Origin: Locusta migratoria
Taxonomy: Eukaryota; Arthropoda; Insecta; Orthoptera; Acrididae
Assembly (NCBI GenBank): GCA_026315105.1
Contig: CM048744.1
Span: 658,753,676 to 658,817,675, forward strand
Direction: 5' to 3'
DNA: 64,000 nt
Each line of letters opens with the position of its first letter. Position 1 is the first letter of the stretch. The notes beneath the pieces were generated by a model, which was not told the origin of the DNA, made no database searches, and was given only the letters and a program-made list of their open reading frames with translations. Of the stretch, positions 1-14,608 are shown one piece after another. Both the position numbers and the translations under genes were made by a program.

Positions 1-256
1 CCTGTCGCCTAGCTTTCTTATTTGTTGATTTACAGTTTTGCATATTTGTTTTGAGTTTATTGAAAAGAGAACATTATTTCGTTAACATTGTGTTTCTGAG
101 TACGAAAAGGTTTGATTATACAAAATAAATAAATAAGTAAAATAAAAATTAAAAAACTTGCGGCCTATACTCGAGATTTTTTTTTTTCTATAATCTTGTG
201 TCAAAAGTTTAAGTGCGGCCTATATTCGCACGTGGCCTATATTCGTGCAAATACGG
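1..256. mobile_element. Terminal part of a pogo/Tigger-type element (truncated by window edge)
   Basis: Bases 141-256 carry the word GCGGCCTATATTCG two to three times and end in ATACGG next to a TA. They match the right end of the element at 10321-11478 almost base for base. The rest of the element lies before the window, so its length and coding content are unknown. Confidence 0.6.
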
Positions 257-1451
257 TAGTATTACCAGTCATGTTTACTTCTTCATGACACCAATGGGGG
301 GAAAAAACTAATAAGAAATGTTTAGCTTTAGGAATACAAATCTCTTGTAGTATTTAAATACAATAGTTATCATATTGAAAACAAGTTATTTCATGAATAT
401 TGAAGACTCTGTAAAATTCTCAACAAGGTTGTTTATGACACTAAGACACTGTACAACTAGGAATTTATAATCAATTCGGGGAACATATGAAGAGATGTAA
501 AGCAAATTATCAGTGAGGCAGTTTGTAAGGTTACTGATTAATGTACATTAAGAATGAAAATAATGCTATCACTGACTCTGAAGAATATAAAAAAGTTATA
601 ACCACCTCATTACCATTGGTAACAAGCTTTCATCTACAGCGGTGCTCCTATGTCATCTCCCTCTTCAGACGTAGAACTATTTCCCAAAACACTGTTTCTT
701 GATCCAGTCACACTTGATGAAATCTGTATTATTATAATGCAGAGCCAAACTTCCACTCACAAGGGGTAATGGCAAGTCCAATTGCTTCCTCAAACAAATG
801 TGCCAGTGTGAAGAGGATAGATAGCTACTCACTTCATAGAGAAGGTGCTGAGTGGCGGAGAGATGCCTCAAACCACCCAGGAGTCAAATAACCAAATCAC
901 ATCCTCCACTAGATTTTCCACTTTCTCTCATAAACAAAACACTCAGCTCATCGACATTGTTGTTCTTCTACCACCCATACACATCAGTCTGTTTCATAGA
1001 AGGAAGATGGAATAGTACAAAAACTGGTAGTAAGTAAAAAGTATTAATAACATCGCTAGTCATGTATTAAAAGAAATACTTTATGGCTCTGTGTTGGCTG
1101 TAAAAAAGGTTACTCTACAATTTAACTCTTTAAAATTGTATAAATTTAAATTTGGTTGTGCAGTACAAGCAACAGTATTGTTACATGTGTAGATATTTAC
1201 TGTGTGCAGTCTTTTTTCCCTCTGAAATTTCTTATTCAAGAAATAGGATATGGAATGGACATTACATGAGTGACTACCACTTATATGTTGAACCTATTAA
1301 GTATGAAACATACATTCTACATATGTCTGAAGCAGTGAGTTAGATTTAATAAATTAGTCACACATATTCCAGTTGTTACTTTTAAGTAATAATTTGCAGT
1401 TGGGTGCTCCAAAAAAGGATAATAAAAAAGTTGTTCTTTTTTCTGTTTTAG
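257..1451. other. Intron, no feature recognised
   Basis: AT-rich intronic sequence upstream of the first visible cadherin exon. The open frames here (677-871, 852-1037, 1152-1343) are short, lack coding character and resemble no family I know. Confidence 0.6.
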
Positions 1452-1609
1452 GAACTGTTCGAACTAAAAAACGGATTGATTATGAAAAAGTAAAGCAACT
1501 AAATTTTACCATTGTTGCTTATGATTCAGGAATACCACAAATGTCATCAACAGCAGATGTAGTGGTGAATGTCATCAATGTTAATGATATGGACCCTGTG
1601 TTCTCAAAG
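1452..1609 (+). CDS. Cadherin exon 1 of window: C-terminal half of repeat ECm6
   Basis: The acceptor is TTTTCTGTTTTAG before 1452 and the donor is AAG|GTAACA. The exon enters in phase 1 and leaves in phase 0. It encodes the last strands of a cadherin repeat: I-D-Y-E-K in the place of the LDRE motif, V-A-Y-D-S-G as the AxDxG motif, and a linker reading V-N-D-M-D-P-V-F. The preceding exon, with the N-terminal half of this repeat, lies upstream of the window. The linker is slightly degenerate (Asn for the first Asp of DxNDN) but keeps the second Asp. Confidence 0.85.
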
Positions 1610-4600
1610 GTAACAGTATATACTATATATCTACTAAATCATTTGAGGAATTAGTGTTACTTTCAGATTCTTCATTGTATTTACAATATCATGAGAAAGG
1701 CTTCTGCAGCATGTAAAGTTACTTATTATACATACTTTTCACTTCCTTTAAAGATACCTTTATCTAATCTAGACATACTGCCCCAAAAGATAGTTATTAT
1801 TTTAATGATGATACTGTTGTCTCCATAATCTGGTTTTGATGGACAAAAAAGCCAATATGTTTCCTCCAGCTATGTGCAAGTTACCAGTTAAAACCACTTA
1901 CCAATTTGTTTAGTGGTTTCAGAGATTAACGTGTTCAGTCAGACTAACATGACATTATAGATAAAACTTTAAATCTCAGCCACTTCTTTCTACACATTGT
2001 GATTTTTATGAAATGCCTGTATGTTGCTCAGAACATCACTCAAGAAACCCGTGAAAATGTGTGGAAGTTTGTTTAGTTTCGGAGATTTGTGTGTAAATAG
2101 AGACTGGGCACAGCGGCCAGTGACAATTTTCCTGCCTGTGTGTATGTGTGTGTCTCTCTAACCGATGAAGGCCGAAAGCTTTCAAGATTTATTCTATTAT
2201 TTGTGGCTTTCTGTGGATCATCGTATTAAAAATTCTGCAAATTTTAGCAAATAAACATGTATTTCTAGACATGAAGCAGTAATACTTCCACTTCTTGAAA
2301 TAAACTGCCGTTCAGTACCGGAACTAATGAATATGAATGAAAGTTTATTTATGAATATGTATCTACTTAATTCCACACAAAACATAATGTGAGCAATCTT
2401 CACATCTACATTTTTCCTGTATGTACGGCTAATTATTATTCATCATTGAAGCTACAATCAGTTTATGTACAAGGTCAGTGTGTAGTCACCATATGAGGGA
2501 CGTTTGAAAAGTTATTTACAAGGTGGCTGCCGCGATTGTTTACGCTTGACTAAAAACAGAATTGTGTGAAGTGTTGTAAGGAAGGTTTGCAGCTCTTCAG
2601 GAAGAATCTGTGAGACTTAAAGCATTGTTTTATCACTGTGGATGAAACAGAGATACATTACTATACTCCTGAGATCAGAACATTCTAAACAATGGGTTAC
2701 CAAGGGAGAATCTGCTGGGAATGTTATGGCAACGGTCTTTTGGGATTCACAAGTGATAATACTCATCGACTATCTGGAACAGAGTAAGATTAATTGTTAT
2801 TGGACTGTTTGAAAACTGAGTTGCAAGAAAAATGCCGGCGATTGGCCCACAAAAAGCCCTTGTCCATCACGACAATGCACCAGCACACACCTCAGCAGTT
2901 GTGGTAAAAAAAATGTTAGAAATAGGATTCCAACTCGTTTCACATCCCCCCTATTCTCCAGACTTGGCTCCCTTGGACTACTACTTGTTCCCCAATTTGA
3001 AGAAATGTCTGGCGGGACGAAGAATTCATTCAGATGAGGAGATGACTGCAGAAACTAATAGCTATTTTGCAGGCTTGGACAGTTCCTATTATTTGGAAGG
3101 GATAAACTAATTAGAACAGTTTTGGATTACGTGTATAAAAAAAGTCTAAAATGAGACCATGTTGAAAAATAAAAATGGTTTTCCCCAAACACATTAGTAG
3201 TTTTTATTAGGAATGGGTCGAACTCCAATTTCAGCAAATCGAATCCGAATACCGAATCACAAATAGAACATGTGCTGAATTCCGAACCCAAATCGATTCT
3301 TCCGAATCTTGAACCCAAATTATTTGTCAACTCAAGTACATGTATTTAAAAAGAATTACTTCTCTATCACAGCCAGTGATGAAGATAAAGCCTTCTGGGA
3401 TGAATCCCAAGTGACAATATTACAGTAAAATGTAAGAAATTAAAATTTCATTTTTATTTCTATTTTAAATCTTAAGGATTTTTTAATACCCCCTCCCCTT
3501 AAAAGAAATTTTTATTAAACATTTTGAAATATATGTTGTTTGATAATAAGAAGCTCTAAAAGATGATAATAAACTTTCTTCACTCTATTACAAACTGTTT
3601 CATTTTGATGAAATAAAATATAATTGCATAATGAAATCCTAGAAAGGAAAGGATTACATGATTTTTTTTTTTTTTTTCTTCAAAGGGGAAGAGTCAAAAA
3701 TAAAACCTAAAAAAGATGAGAACATATTTTGGAAGTTGGAAAAATAGATTCTTAAAAAATAGGATGTGTAAATCTTAAGTAATTTTATAGCGACATATCA
3801 GGCATTCCATGAGTGACGGACAAGACATTCAGACCCAGAAAAATCCGCTTTTATTCAACGTGTGTGTACTTGTTATTGCCACAAAGACATTTCAGAACTG
3901 TGAAAAGTACTTAATGTGCAGACTGTGCATTCCAAAGGGTTAAGAAAGGGTATTTTGTAGATTTATTTATTCTTTCAAACATTTTAGATTACATAACTTG
4001 TCTGCACAGAATTTATATTTGTAGATGATTTAAAAATCAGTACTAGAACTCAGTTGCTGTGTTTCATTTCTAACTATTCCCATTCAGCATACGAATAATA
4101 CAAATGTAATATTTACGTGAACATATATTCTCCCGTGTTCGCCATTCTCTTTCGGGTTTGTTAGGTGGATAGAATTTAAATGACGTAACGGCTAACACGG
4201 AAGATTACATGGCATAATGTTTACGTTTGTATTATTCTTGTGACGAAGAGAGTGTAGAATTTATGAATCACGAATCATAGGAACAATCCCTTGGCCCTAA
4301 TAGAAAAAACACGTAAGTAAGTAAATAAGCATGAAGGCAGTGGTTGTAGCGTCAGGCATATTGACGCAACACAGGCTTACCAGCTGGCTTTATGTAGTAG
4401 CTTTGTAGCAAATGTATGGCTATTGTAGCAACACTACTGACTTATCAAATAAGAATGGAAATAACATTGAAACTATATGTGGAAATATAAAACAATTTTA
4501 TTAGACTTATAATACAAATTTTATGAAATGTTTATAACAGCAATTAGATACTGTTATGGTAATTCTGAATCACTATCACTTGATTCCTTGTTATTCAGTT

Positions 4601-7600
4601 CCTTCATACTACTGAGCATCATCCCTCCTACAATCTAGTGCATTTGATATCAAATATTTTTAAATGCCTTTACGCAATCTGATTTGGAACCCACTTCCAT
4701 TGGCACACTTGTGCGGTTTACACGATCCGCTGGTGTCAGTTGTCTGTCACTTTTAGAAAGGCAGTTGGTGTACATGTGTTTAAGGTTGACCTTAAATGAT
4801 TTATTGAAACAGATGTCAAGTGGTTGCTGAATTGCTGTCATCCTGTCTGGATGGTGCATGATTAGAACTTTTGTTCTTCATAATAAATAACTTTCTTCTT
4901 GAAATCCTAGTGCTTCATTACAGTTCACATACCCCAGCACTTCATAAAATCGACGAAACAATACATACAATCAGAATGAGGCAATACATGCAAGAATCCT
5001 AAAGCCTCATTTATTGTTGGGATTTATGTAAAGAAATTTTATTAATGTTGCTACTAACATTTGAAAAGCTGCTACATTTGAAGTTGAGCAGTACTAAAGT
5101 TCTATTTCCTCTGTTGGACAGTGTAGTAAAATTCAGTAGTCAGGGGGGGGGGGGGAGGAAATTAGACTCAGTATTCCTTTTTATTATTTTTATGAGCGCA
5201 AAAGTTTTAGCTGGAGTATTTATATTTACGTCTGCAAAGCAAGCCAGTGTAGTACTGCGTATATTAGATGGGAAAAGTTGCTTGTGGTGGCTGCTACGCC
5301 ATTTTTCATAACTTTGTTTTCTTTGTAGTTTGTACTCGATTTAAACTTCAGGCGGTTTTTTGGTTTCAATTGAATAAATTCCTAATCAGATTGTTCTGTT
5401 TTATGACGCCACGTCTTTCAGGGTATCTATGGAAAATAAAGTAAATAATGCAAACAAAAGTGCACTGTTATGCAAAGTAAACTACAATATTCGTAACTGA
5501 AGATTTCCATATAACACTTTGGATTCGGAATTTGGTAGTATTCAGCCGTTATGTATCGAATCTCAAATCTGAAGCCAGTGTGCTAGAGTCGACGAATAAT
5601 GGATTCGACCAAACCACTCGGACACAACCCTAGTTTTTATTTTCGTACAGACTTTTCAAAGACCACTCATATTACACTAGAGAAATGTATGTGGTCGTTC
5701 CAGTCTGAAAAGGTTAAAGAAAAATATAGTGAATTCTAACAAAATTACTGATGCCCACTACTGTCCTCACATTTACATTCAGAGTTTTATCTATTTAGCT
5801 GATGTTAATCTGTAAATTTAACCACTCTCCATGTGATTTACTATTCTGTGTGCTTGCACACTTCATGCTGATGTACTAGACACTGGCTTGTAAAACAATC
5901 TGAGCAAATACCAAAAACATCATAACACTTTCTATGTTATTTCAAACAGACTTCATATGAGGCAGAAGTGCCGGAGAATTCGCCCGCAGGTACTCACGTC
6001 ATCACTGTCACGGCAAAAGATGGCGACGAAGGTATTTTTGGAAGAGTGACTTACAGTCTAGCCGGTGAACACAGTGCCGACTTCAAAGTGGGCCAGGACA
6101 CTGGTGAGATCACAGTGGCAAACCCTCAGCTGCTGGATCGAGAGACTCTGCCCAGGGTGACTGTCCAGGTCATTGCCAGTGACAGTGCCCCACCAGACCA
6201 GAGGAGAACTGTTGCAGTGCCAGTGAGTGACATCAAGTATTATTTTTATTTCTATTTTTTTTATTATTCTCCTTCTTTATTGTCTGTTTACAGCTCCCTG
6301 GATCAAGTTGTGAATAAAGACCTACAGTATTGAAAAAAATCACAATTTGCAATCAGTTATGGCTGCACTGTACTAGGTTTAGATGGAATATTCCATCTAA
6401 ATCTAGTACAGTGCAGCCATAACTGATCCAAATTGCGACTTTTTTCATTGATTGAACGCTGTAACATCATCAGAAAATATGTAATTGTATACAAGTCTAG
6501 GCTGGGCTCCTGATGACAATTAATTGCGTCTCGATACCTCATGGTCTGTTCTACCTGATGCGGGAATACAGTATTGTGGCTGCGAGCATTCCAGAACAAA
6601 TAGGCTGTGGTACAGGAAAGAGACAGTGTGGCGAATGGAGATTTGGGTGTTGCAGGAGATGTGCAGGGAAGAGTCCTCTGCAGTCGGGTTGGTCACTGTG
6701 TCCTCGGTGGCAGAGTGGTCAACGCGTCTGCCTACTAAGCAGGAGAGCCCAGGTTCAAATCCCGGCCAGGCACAAATTTTCGTTTACCACACTTTGGTAT
6801 TCCATCTAAACCTAGTACAGTGAAACCATAACTGATTGCAAATTGCGATTTATTTCAGTGATTGAATGCTGTGACACGTCAAAAATATATAACCTCCATT
6901 ATTGTATGTCTCTCCTCTATTTCTCTGAGACCTCTCCTTCTATAAAAAACATATTATAGCTTTCCTCATCTCGTGTCTATGGACTTCCTCATTGTATCTG
7001 TCAAACCTTTCATATTTTATTTATTTATTTCTGTTTTATTACAGTCTTCTCTCCATTCTTGTCATGTGAAGATATCAGTCCCACTTCATTGTTTCACCAT
7101 ATCTAGAAGCTTCTTGGTCTTTTTACTGGTATCTTCATTTTTGATTCTCGCCCTGTATTTAATATCTCTTAAAAATTCCTTTTCTGCTGCCCTCAGTCTG
7201 TTATCTTCCCTTTTTGAAATAGTTTATGTAGTCTCTGTATATACCAGAATGGCTAAGTAATAATTTTGACAAACCAGTTCTTTACATTTGTTTTGGACAT
7301 CATCTTCAAAATGCTCATTACACCCTGGCAGAAGGTTTCTACTTTTGTAGTCTTTTCCCAATTTATTTGGCTACCTTGCCATCATATGTGATGTTTATTT
7401 TTTCATTATAAATTAACCCATTAATATTATACAAGTCTTGTCAACATGTAGTACTACGATTAATAACTGATAAATACAGATTCATAGAAAATACAAAACA
7501 CAGCATGTGTTTAATATTGTAAAGTCATAACTTTTGAAATATGTTAGTTGCCGCACTGCAGCCACTGAAGAGAATACATGCATATACTCCTTTCAATTTG

Positions 7601-10600
7601 ATTAAAAAGGGACAAAGAAAGATTATTGATATTGTGTTGGTTCTTTCTTACGTGTTCAAAAGAACAAAGACCTTTGGTTAATATTAACAGCAATAAATTT
7701 ATGAACTTAAAATATTCAGACATCTTTATTGTTGCAGGGCATTGAAATAAATTCAATGGCGAAGTTAAAAATTTTGCTGGATCTGAATTCAAACTTGGAT
7801 TTCCCACTTCAGACCAGCAATCACCTTAATAAATTATGCTATCCAGGCATGCTTCCTGTCCTGCCAAATTCTCAACATACCACATGTTACAATGGTAGGC
7901 CTCTGTGCCCATTACTTCCTCTTGCTCACAACCTAACTGTATTCCCACAAGAAATTGAGCATATTAAGCATCCACACAGCAATTGTTAATTGCCTGTTGA
8001 GGGCATATATACAGTTAATGATATGGTGTCTATTCTTTTGGGCTTAATTTCAATCTGTATTAGTTAGGAGTTCCCCTTTTGCCAGCTTCAAACTTGATTG
8101 AACTTAGTTCTTGCACTTTATTGAAATATTAAATAACAATGAAAAAATTATTTGTATATACTCAGTGTATACAATGATTGGCTACACATGTACTTTTGGC
8201 TGCTTGACTTTACTTCAGTGCATTTTTAATAACTGAATAATTATAGACTATTGAACAGATAGTCCAAAATCTTTATTGCTTGTACATCTTTTGCTGTTGC
8301 ATGAATATGCAAAAAACAGAGGTGTTTTAATTAAATTCTTAATCTTGTACTGGACATAGAATTGATCAAACAAGCAATTCCAATAACCTAGTAAGAGTCT
8401 CATGGCAATGTGTGTAATACATGAGAAAATCATAAATACAAAAAAATAACAGAATGCATAGAAAAGAAATTTAAAAACATACATGAAAACACAGTGCCCC
8501 TGGTCTCAGAATGTAGGAATGCTTTGACTGCAGCTATTCACTTGGTAGCACCATGTTACACTGCACCAGCAGTAACTTCTTTTCGCACTAACGTGTGACA
8601 AAACTTAGTAAGAAGCTATCATGATAGTGTGTCCTCACCTTCAGTCCAAATTACAAAGATGTAATAAGTGAATCTGAACCAATTGAGGGCTTCGGGATAA
8701 TGGGTGGTTAGAAAGGATTCCCCTTAATGGCTCATGAATATGTTGGCATAGAAAGGTGTGATATGGATGCCCATGACTGAACCACGGATTTGTTTGGCAG
8801 TGATTCCTTCATAAGAGAATTAATTGTAGGTGAAAATGTTGTTGGTCATTGTAAACTTTCACAACGCCTGACTGACTTAAAGCCTACTACCTTCTTCCTT
8901 GTCACTATGACTAACTATATCCTCTCCCACAAATACTTCCCTTTTGAAGGCAACATCTACAAACAAATCTATGGTACAGCCATGGAAAACTGTATGGCAC
9001 CCTACTATGCCTACCTATTTTTGGGCCATCTAGAGGAATCTTTACCCAGAATCCCAAAGTCCTCATCTGGTTCAGATTCATTGATGACAACTTCATAATC
9101 TGGACTGAAGGTGAGGAGACACTATCCACATTCCTCCAAAATCTCAACACCTTCTCTCCCATTCTCTTCAACTGGTCCTACTCAACACAATGCCCACCTT
9201 CCACAATGTAAATCGCCACCTCAAGGATGGCCACATCATTACCTCCGCCCAAATCAAACCTATCAACAATACCTCCATTTTGACAACTACTAGCCATTCC
9301 AAACCAAAAAATACCTTCCATACAGCCTAGCTTACCATGGTCATTGCATCTGCAATGATGAGCAGTTCCTCTACATATACACGAAAAACCTCAATGAGGC
9401 CTTCAATGACCATAATTACCCTCCCAATCTTGCCCAGAAACAGATCTCATGTGCCCTGTCTGTCCAGACACCCAACGCCTCCCTCACACCCACTATCTGG
9501 CTACAAAAGAGCACCCCTTTGTAACCCAGTCCCATCCAGAACTGGAGCACAGTTTCTATCAGGGTTTTTACTCTCTTTCTTCCTGCCCTGAAATGAGTAA
9601 TACCCTACTCACTATCCTCCCCACATCTCCTACAGAGGTATTCTGATGTCCACCAAAACTATATAATATCTTTGTCCATCCCTGCCTCCAACCCCTTGCC
9701 TCATGGCTCATATCACTGCAATAGACCTAGGTGCAGAACCTGTGCTATTCACCATTCCACCACCACCTACTTCAGTTCTATCACAAGCATTTCCTATTGC
9801 ATAAAACAAATGGCAACCTGTGAAATCAGTCATGTGTTCTACAAACTGCTGTGCAGCCTTCTTTGTAGGCATGACCAATAACTAGCTTTCTCTCTCCATG
9901 AATGGCCATTGTGAAACAGCTAGCCCATGTCACACCACCCTGCATGATGTGGGTCACTTCAATAATTGCTACCCAGTCTTTGCCATGTGGATGTTCCTCA
10001 CAAACATTTGATTTTTTGAACTGCACAGATGGACACACTCCCTGCAATATATCCTACACTCCCACAATCCCACAGGCCTAAATCTTCGCTAGTTCTTGCC
10101 TCCACCACCCTCCCCTCCCCTCCCCTTCCTTTCTCTTCCTTGCCTCCCTGTCAGTCAGACAGTACTGGCATTTTCTCCACCCCCAACTTGCATCCTTCCC
10201 CCTCCTGCTTCCCTCAAGTCAATAGTCCAGCTGAATTACAGACTCCAAGGAAACTAAAGAGCATATTATAATTTGACAAGCCTCCTTTGCTTATCTGAAG
10301 TAAAGCAGCAACAGAACATACCTATTTTATGCAAATATAGGCCATACTGTTATTCTGAAATTTTGGTTAGAAAAATCATAGTGTGGGCTATATTTGAGAT
10401 TTTCCTCCTGACATTACAAATCATGAAGTTTCATGACATGTACATGTATCATGTGGGTGGATAATCTTAATACAGTAGCTACTGTTTTCAAATAAAAAAA
10501 AAATAAACATAATTTCGCAAAACTTTGCTAGCGTGTTTATACAGTCATTTCGCTTTCGCCATGACGTGGAGACTGATGCGAGTCATGTATCGATATAGCC

Positions 10601-13600
10601 TGTATCGAATGTTCCCACTCGGTATTGACAGCTGTTTCAGTGTAACCCATTTATCATAGAAATCAACATAGAAATACTTGTTGAAAACTGAATCGTGTGA
10701 TGGTATTCCCTTTTTTGTGTTGACCATGAAGTAAATAATTATGTCCCTATTCTATGGTTGGCAGTTTCTTGATATACCATTGTCTGGTTAGCAAATCAGT
10801 TTTCCTCAGAATACATGAATGCATGAAATAGGCGGTTGTTTTGTTTCATCAGTACCCATGAAGACTTTTTTGCTATCATTAAGTATCAGTAGTACATTAC
10901 AGATATAGGAATCTTACTTTGATGGATTCCGACACACGTAAAAAAATGTGAAAAGAAAAATACAATTAAAAAGTAATCCTATTCTTGACTATATCAAAAT
11001 AAAATTCGAAAAGTAACAATTCTTTTATCCATAATGAAATACAGATACTCAATGAAAAAAAGAAAAAAGTCTTCATGGAAACTGCCGAAAGCAAACAATG
11101 ACTGCGTATTTCATGCATTCAGATATGCCGTGAAAATAAGTTGACAAATCTCATTCAATATTGTATACTGTCACCCGATTGGCCAACAAATTCACAAGAA
11201 TCAACTGCTGTGGCCACGACTCATTGGTTGTAGTAGACGATTTATCTACTGCATATAAATAAAAGTGACGGCCTGCCACTTAGTGGCAGAGTGTGTGAAG
11301 CTATAGTTCTAGCAAACAATTTTTTTGTCCCAGAGAAATAGAAGCCGTTTTATAACTGAAGTTTCTCTTAAATTTATTAGTGCAGCCTGTACTCGAGATT
11401 CAATTTTTTCTATAAAATCGTGTCAAAAGTTTAAGTGCGGCCTATATTCGCACACGGGCTATATTCGCATAAATATGGTATTATAAGGCAAGTCTACACA
11501 CAAGATGAGACTGCACCTTATTATTCAACATGTAAGAATGTTTATGCATAGCTCATAATATGATTAAACCACATATTTATGTTGAATTATAACAGGAGTA
11601 AGATATTCACTTGACGTCTCATTTTAATGTCTTTTAGGTATGTTGATTTTTTTTTAACATGTAACCACACTCATATGCCTTGCTTAGTATTACTTTTATT
11701 AGCTTAGATGCACATATTTTCTATTTATATCTAAAACATCTTGGTAAAAATCTTATTTTGACAATATAATTTCAGGTTTACATTAAATTACTTGATGAAA
11801 ATGATAACCCGCCAGTATTCAGTCAGAGAAATTACCCAGCATTGATTGTGGATAACCTACCACTCCAGCCACCACCGCCAATTGTGAAGTGCCATGCAGA
11901 GGATCCTGATGAGGGCATTAATGGTGCTGTTCGATACAAAATAATTTCTGGAAATGAGGGTGGTAAGCATTCGCTAATGTAACAGGCAGATATTCTGGTT
12001 AACATACTGTATTCCTAGTATTCTGTGTTAGTTATCATTAATTGATTAGTGACATTGTTGCTCTGCCAGGAAAAGGCTACTGTAGGAGGCCTATTTCAAA
12101 AAGTTATCTGTCAGTTTACAGTGATTCCAGGTGGGCTGGATGTAATTATAACGTAAAACTTGTATACTGAAACAACAAAAAATGTCAGTTTCAAGAAAAC
12201 CTATCTGAGGAATTATAGGCTTCTTTCTCTGTAAAGCAGCAATTTAACAAAGCATTTGTAGTGGTGTTTCATTACTCAATATTACTTATTCATTGAGTCT
12301 GCAATAATTGATTTATCTGCTTTATTTTACGCAGTTAGTTTAATGAGACTTGAACAAGAATTTAATGAAAGCCCAGCTCCAATTGCATTAATTGGAACTT
12401 TATTTAAGTTCACATGACCAGTTTTGGCTTCTATGTTAGGCCTTTTTTCAAGTGTAACTGAGTGTTATGGCATAACGTTCTATTACACTTGAAAATGGTG
12501 TAACATAGAGGCCAAAACTGGTCGTGTGGACTTTAATAAAGTTCCAATTAATGCAACTGAAGCATGGTTTAATGTGGAGTATTTATCAGCAAAGTTAACA
12601 GCACTCATACAGAGCACATTCAAAAACATGAAACATTTAAAATATATAAGAAGAATACAGGACAATCTGAATATGAATAAGAAAAACAGAAACTAGTCCT
12701 GGTTTAAATAAATAAACATTTTTATATCATACATATGGCTGGTTGTTGTTTTTAATTATTAAAAAGCTGATGACCTGATTTTACTGCAGTTAATGCTTTT
12801 ATTTGTTGCAGATGTTTTCCATCTAGATCCAGTATCTGGAATACTGTATGCTACAACTTCACTCGTTGGAAAACCAAGGAAGTATCACATAGTGGTAGAG
12901 GCAAGAGATGGAGATGGTCTAGGGAAACATGCAGATAATGCCACCGTGGAAATAAAAATACTTTCTGTGAATCAGAATAAACCCGAATTTATTATGCCTG
13001 CTCTTGCTAATGCCACAGTTGAGGTTCCAGAGGTAATTTATATTTTTATTCATATGCCTTTGAAAATAGAGAAGAAATGATTTTGAATGCATTTATTTCT
13101 GTAATCTTGATTTGCAGAATGCTGGTATTGCAAATTATCTTGTCATGACAGTGAAAGCTGTCGATAAAGATTCTGGAGAAAATGGCCGAATTAGCTACCA
13201 TCTGAGGGTTGGAAATAATATAACACAGGAGACCAATGAGTTCTCTATCAATGCTGACACTGGTGAACTGAGAACTAAAATAATTTTGGACAGAGAAGTT
13301 CAAGCTAAGTATGAAGTACGTCTTTATTTTTTCTGCTTGTAATATATAATTTTACATGGGAAGGCAACATCACCAAACTACAAATCACAACATTAGTAAT
13401 GCACAGACAGAATATTTTACAATTAAATAATTCAAACCATAGTACAATAATGTATTCAATAATTCACTATTGGAAACAAATGAACAAATGTAAATTCTTG
13501 AATGCAGTAAAATGTAAAGTAAAGGCAACCACTCACCGCAAACAGAGTTATGTGAGAAGTTTAGTAACACATTACATTAAACAATGTTCAGCCTTTAGCT

Positions 13601-14555
13601 CCTCTTCTGGCAATGGCACACACACGACCACATTCAATCTTACACTCCTGAGGTCAAGGAGTATATGTTTGGATGTCTATGTGGCTGTGTATGAGAATGT
13701 TTGTATTACTGCCAAAAGAAAAGCCATATACTTGAAAGCTAGCTGAATGCTGTTGTGTATTATGTGCTCTACACATCTGTACATGTTAAGTGTGTGATTG
13801 CCATTCCTTATTTTCCATAAAATTAGTTCTGCATTTATTCCTAGGTCAGGATTGTTGCTTACATTATTATTCATATTAGTCCAAGGTATATGGGCATTTA
13901 TGAAAAAGCCATTGCTTCATATAATTTTTTTAAAGTACCTTCTGTGATCACATTAAGATCATTTGGTTCCAAGTAAATCTTCTATTGACAATATGGAAAT
14001 CTATTTTATTACACGTGTAGATCTGCTTTCCTGTTTCTGTGACACAGTGTCTTCTTTCACTATCACAATGATTTGTGTACATGGCATAAACTGCCAGAAT
14101 ATTAAAACTCGTAAACAGGCTTCTGAAAGATATTTCTTGTTGCAGTTTTAGTGCGAGAAAGATTCTCTTTATATAAATAATATAGTGAGGACAGTTTACA
14201 ACTCACCGCAAAGACGTGGTGACAAGCTGCGACAGGCACATACAAAAGACACACACATACAACACATTCAGCTATCGGCCATGGCCTTCTTCAGAAAATA
14301 GAGCACTCACGCAATCACACAGGCACACAACACACCTCCGACTGCCACACTTCGAATCACGCTCTGCAGCGAATCGGGGACGGGAGGGGAGGGGAGGAGG
14401 AGGGGATAGAAAGGTTACGTCACAGTGGTGGGGATGGGTTAGATGGGAATAACGAGATGCAGCTTAGGAATGGAGTGGGGAGGCGGGTGAGCGGAGAAAA
14501 TAAAATAAATATATATATATAGAAAATGCATGCACACTGCAAGTACACAAGACCG

Positions 14556-14608
<53 letters not shown>

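Larger units (their letters stand above)
2494..5669 (+). mobile_element. Mariner (D,D34D) transposon, interrupted
   Basis: The ends are inverted repeats (left TGAGGGACGTTTGAAAAGT; the right end reads TGAGTGGTCTTTGAAAAGT on the minus strand), each flanked by TA. The interior has a decayed mariner transposase at about 2625-3120. A second element is inserted between 3208 and 5632, just before the right end. Without the insert the element would be about 0.75 kb, so internal deletions had already shortened it from the usual 1.3 kb. Confidence 0.8.

Noticed and set aside
3208..5632. Plain pogo element, because of the pogo-type fragment
   Set aside because: The 8-bp duplication and TAGGG-type ends fit hAT better than pogo, which duplicates TA; kept as hAT-like with a captured fragment.
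5968..6333. ATG-initiated frame of 121 codons as a separate small gene
   Set aside because: It is cadherin exon 2 plus intron read-through. The exon starts at 5950 after a consensus acceptor and ends at a GTGAGT donor.
6700..6771. True tRNA gene
   Set aside because: A and B boxes are present, but the acceptor stem does not pair and the unit continues into a repeated SINE tail.
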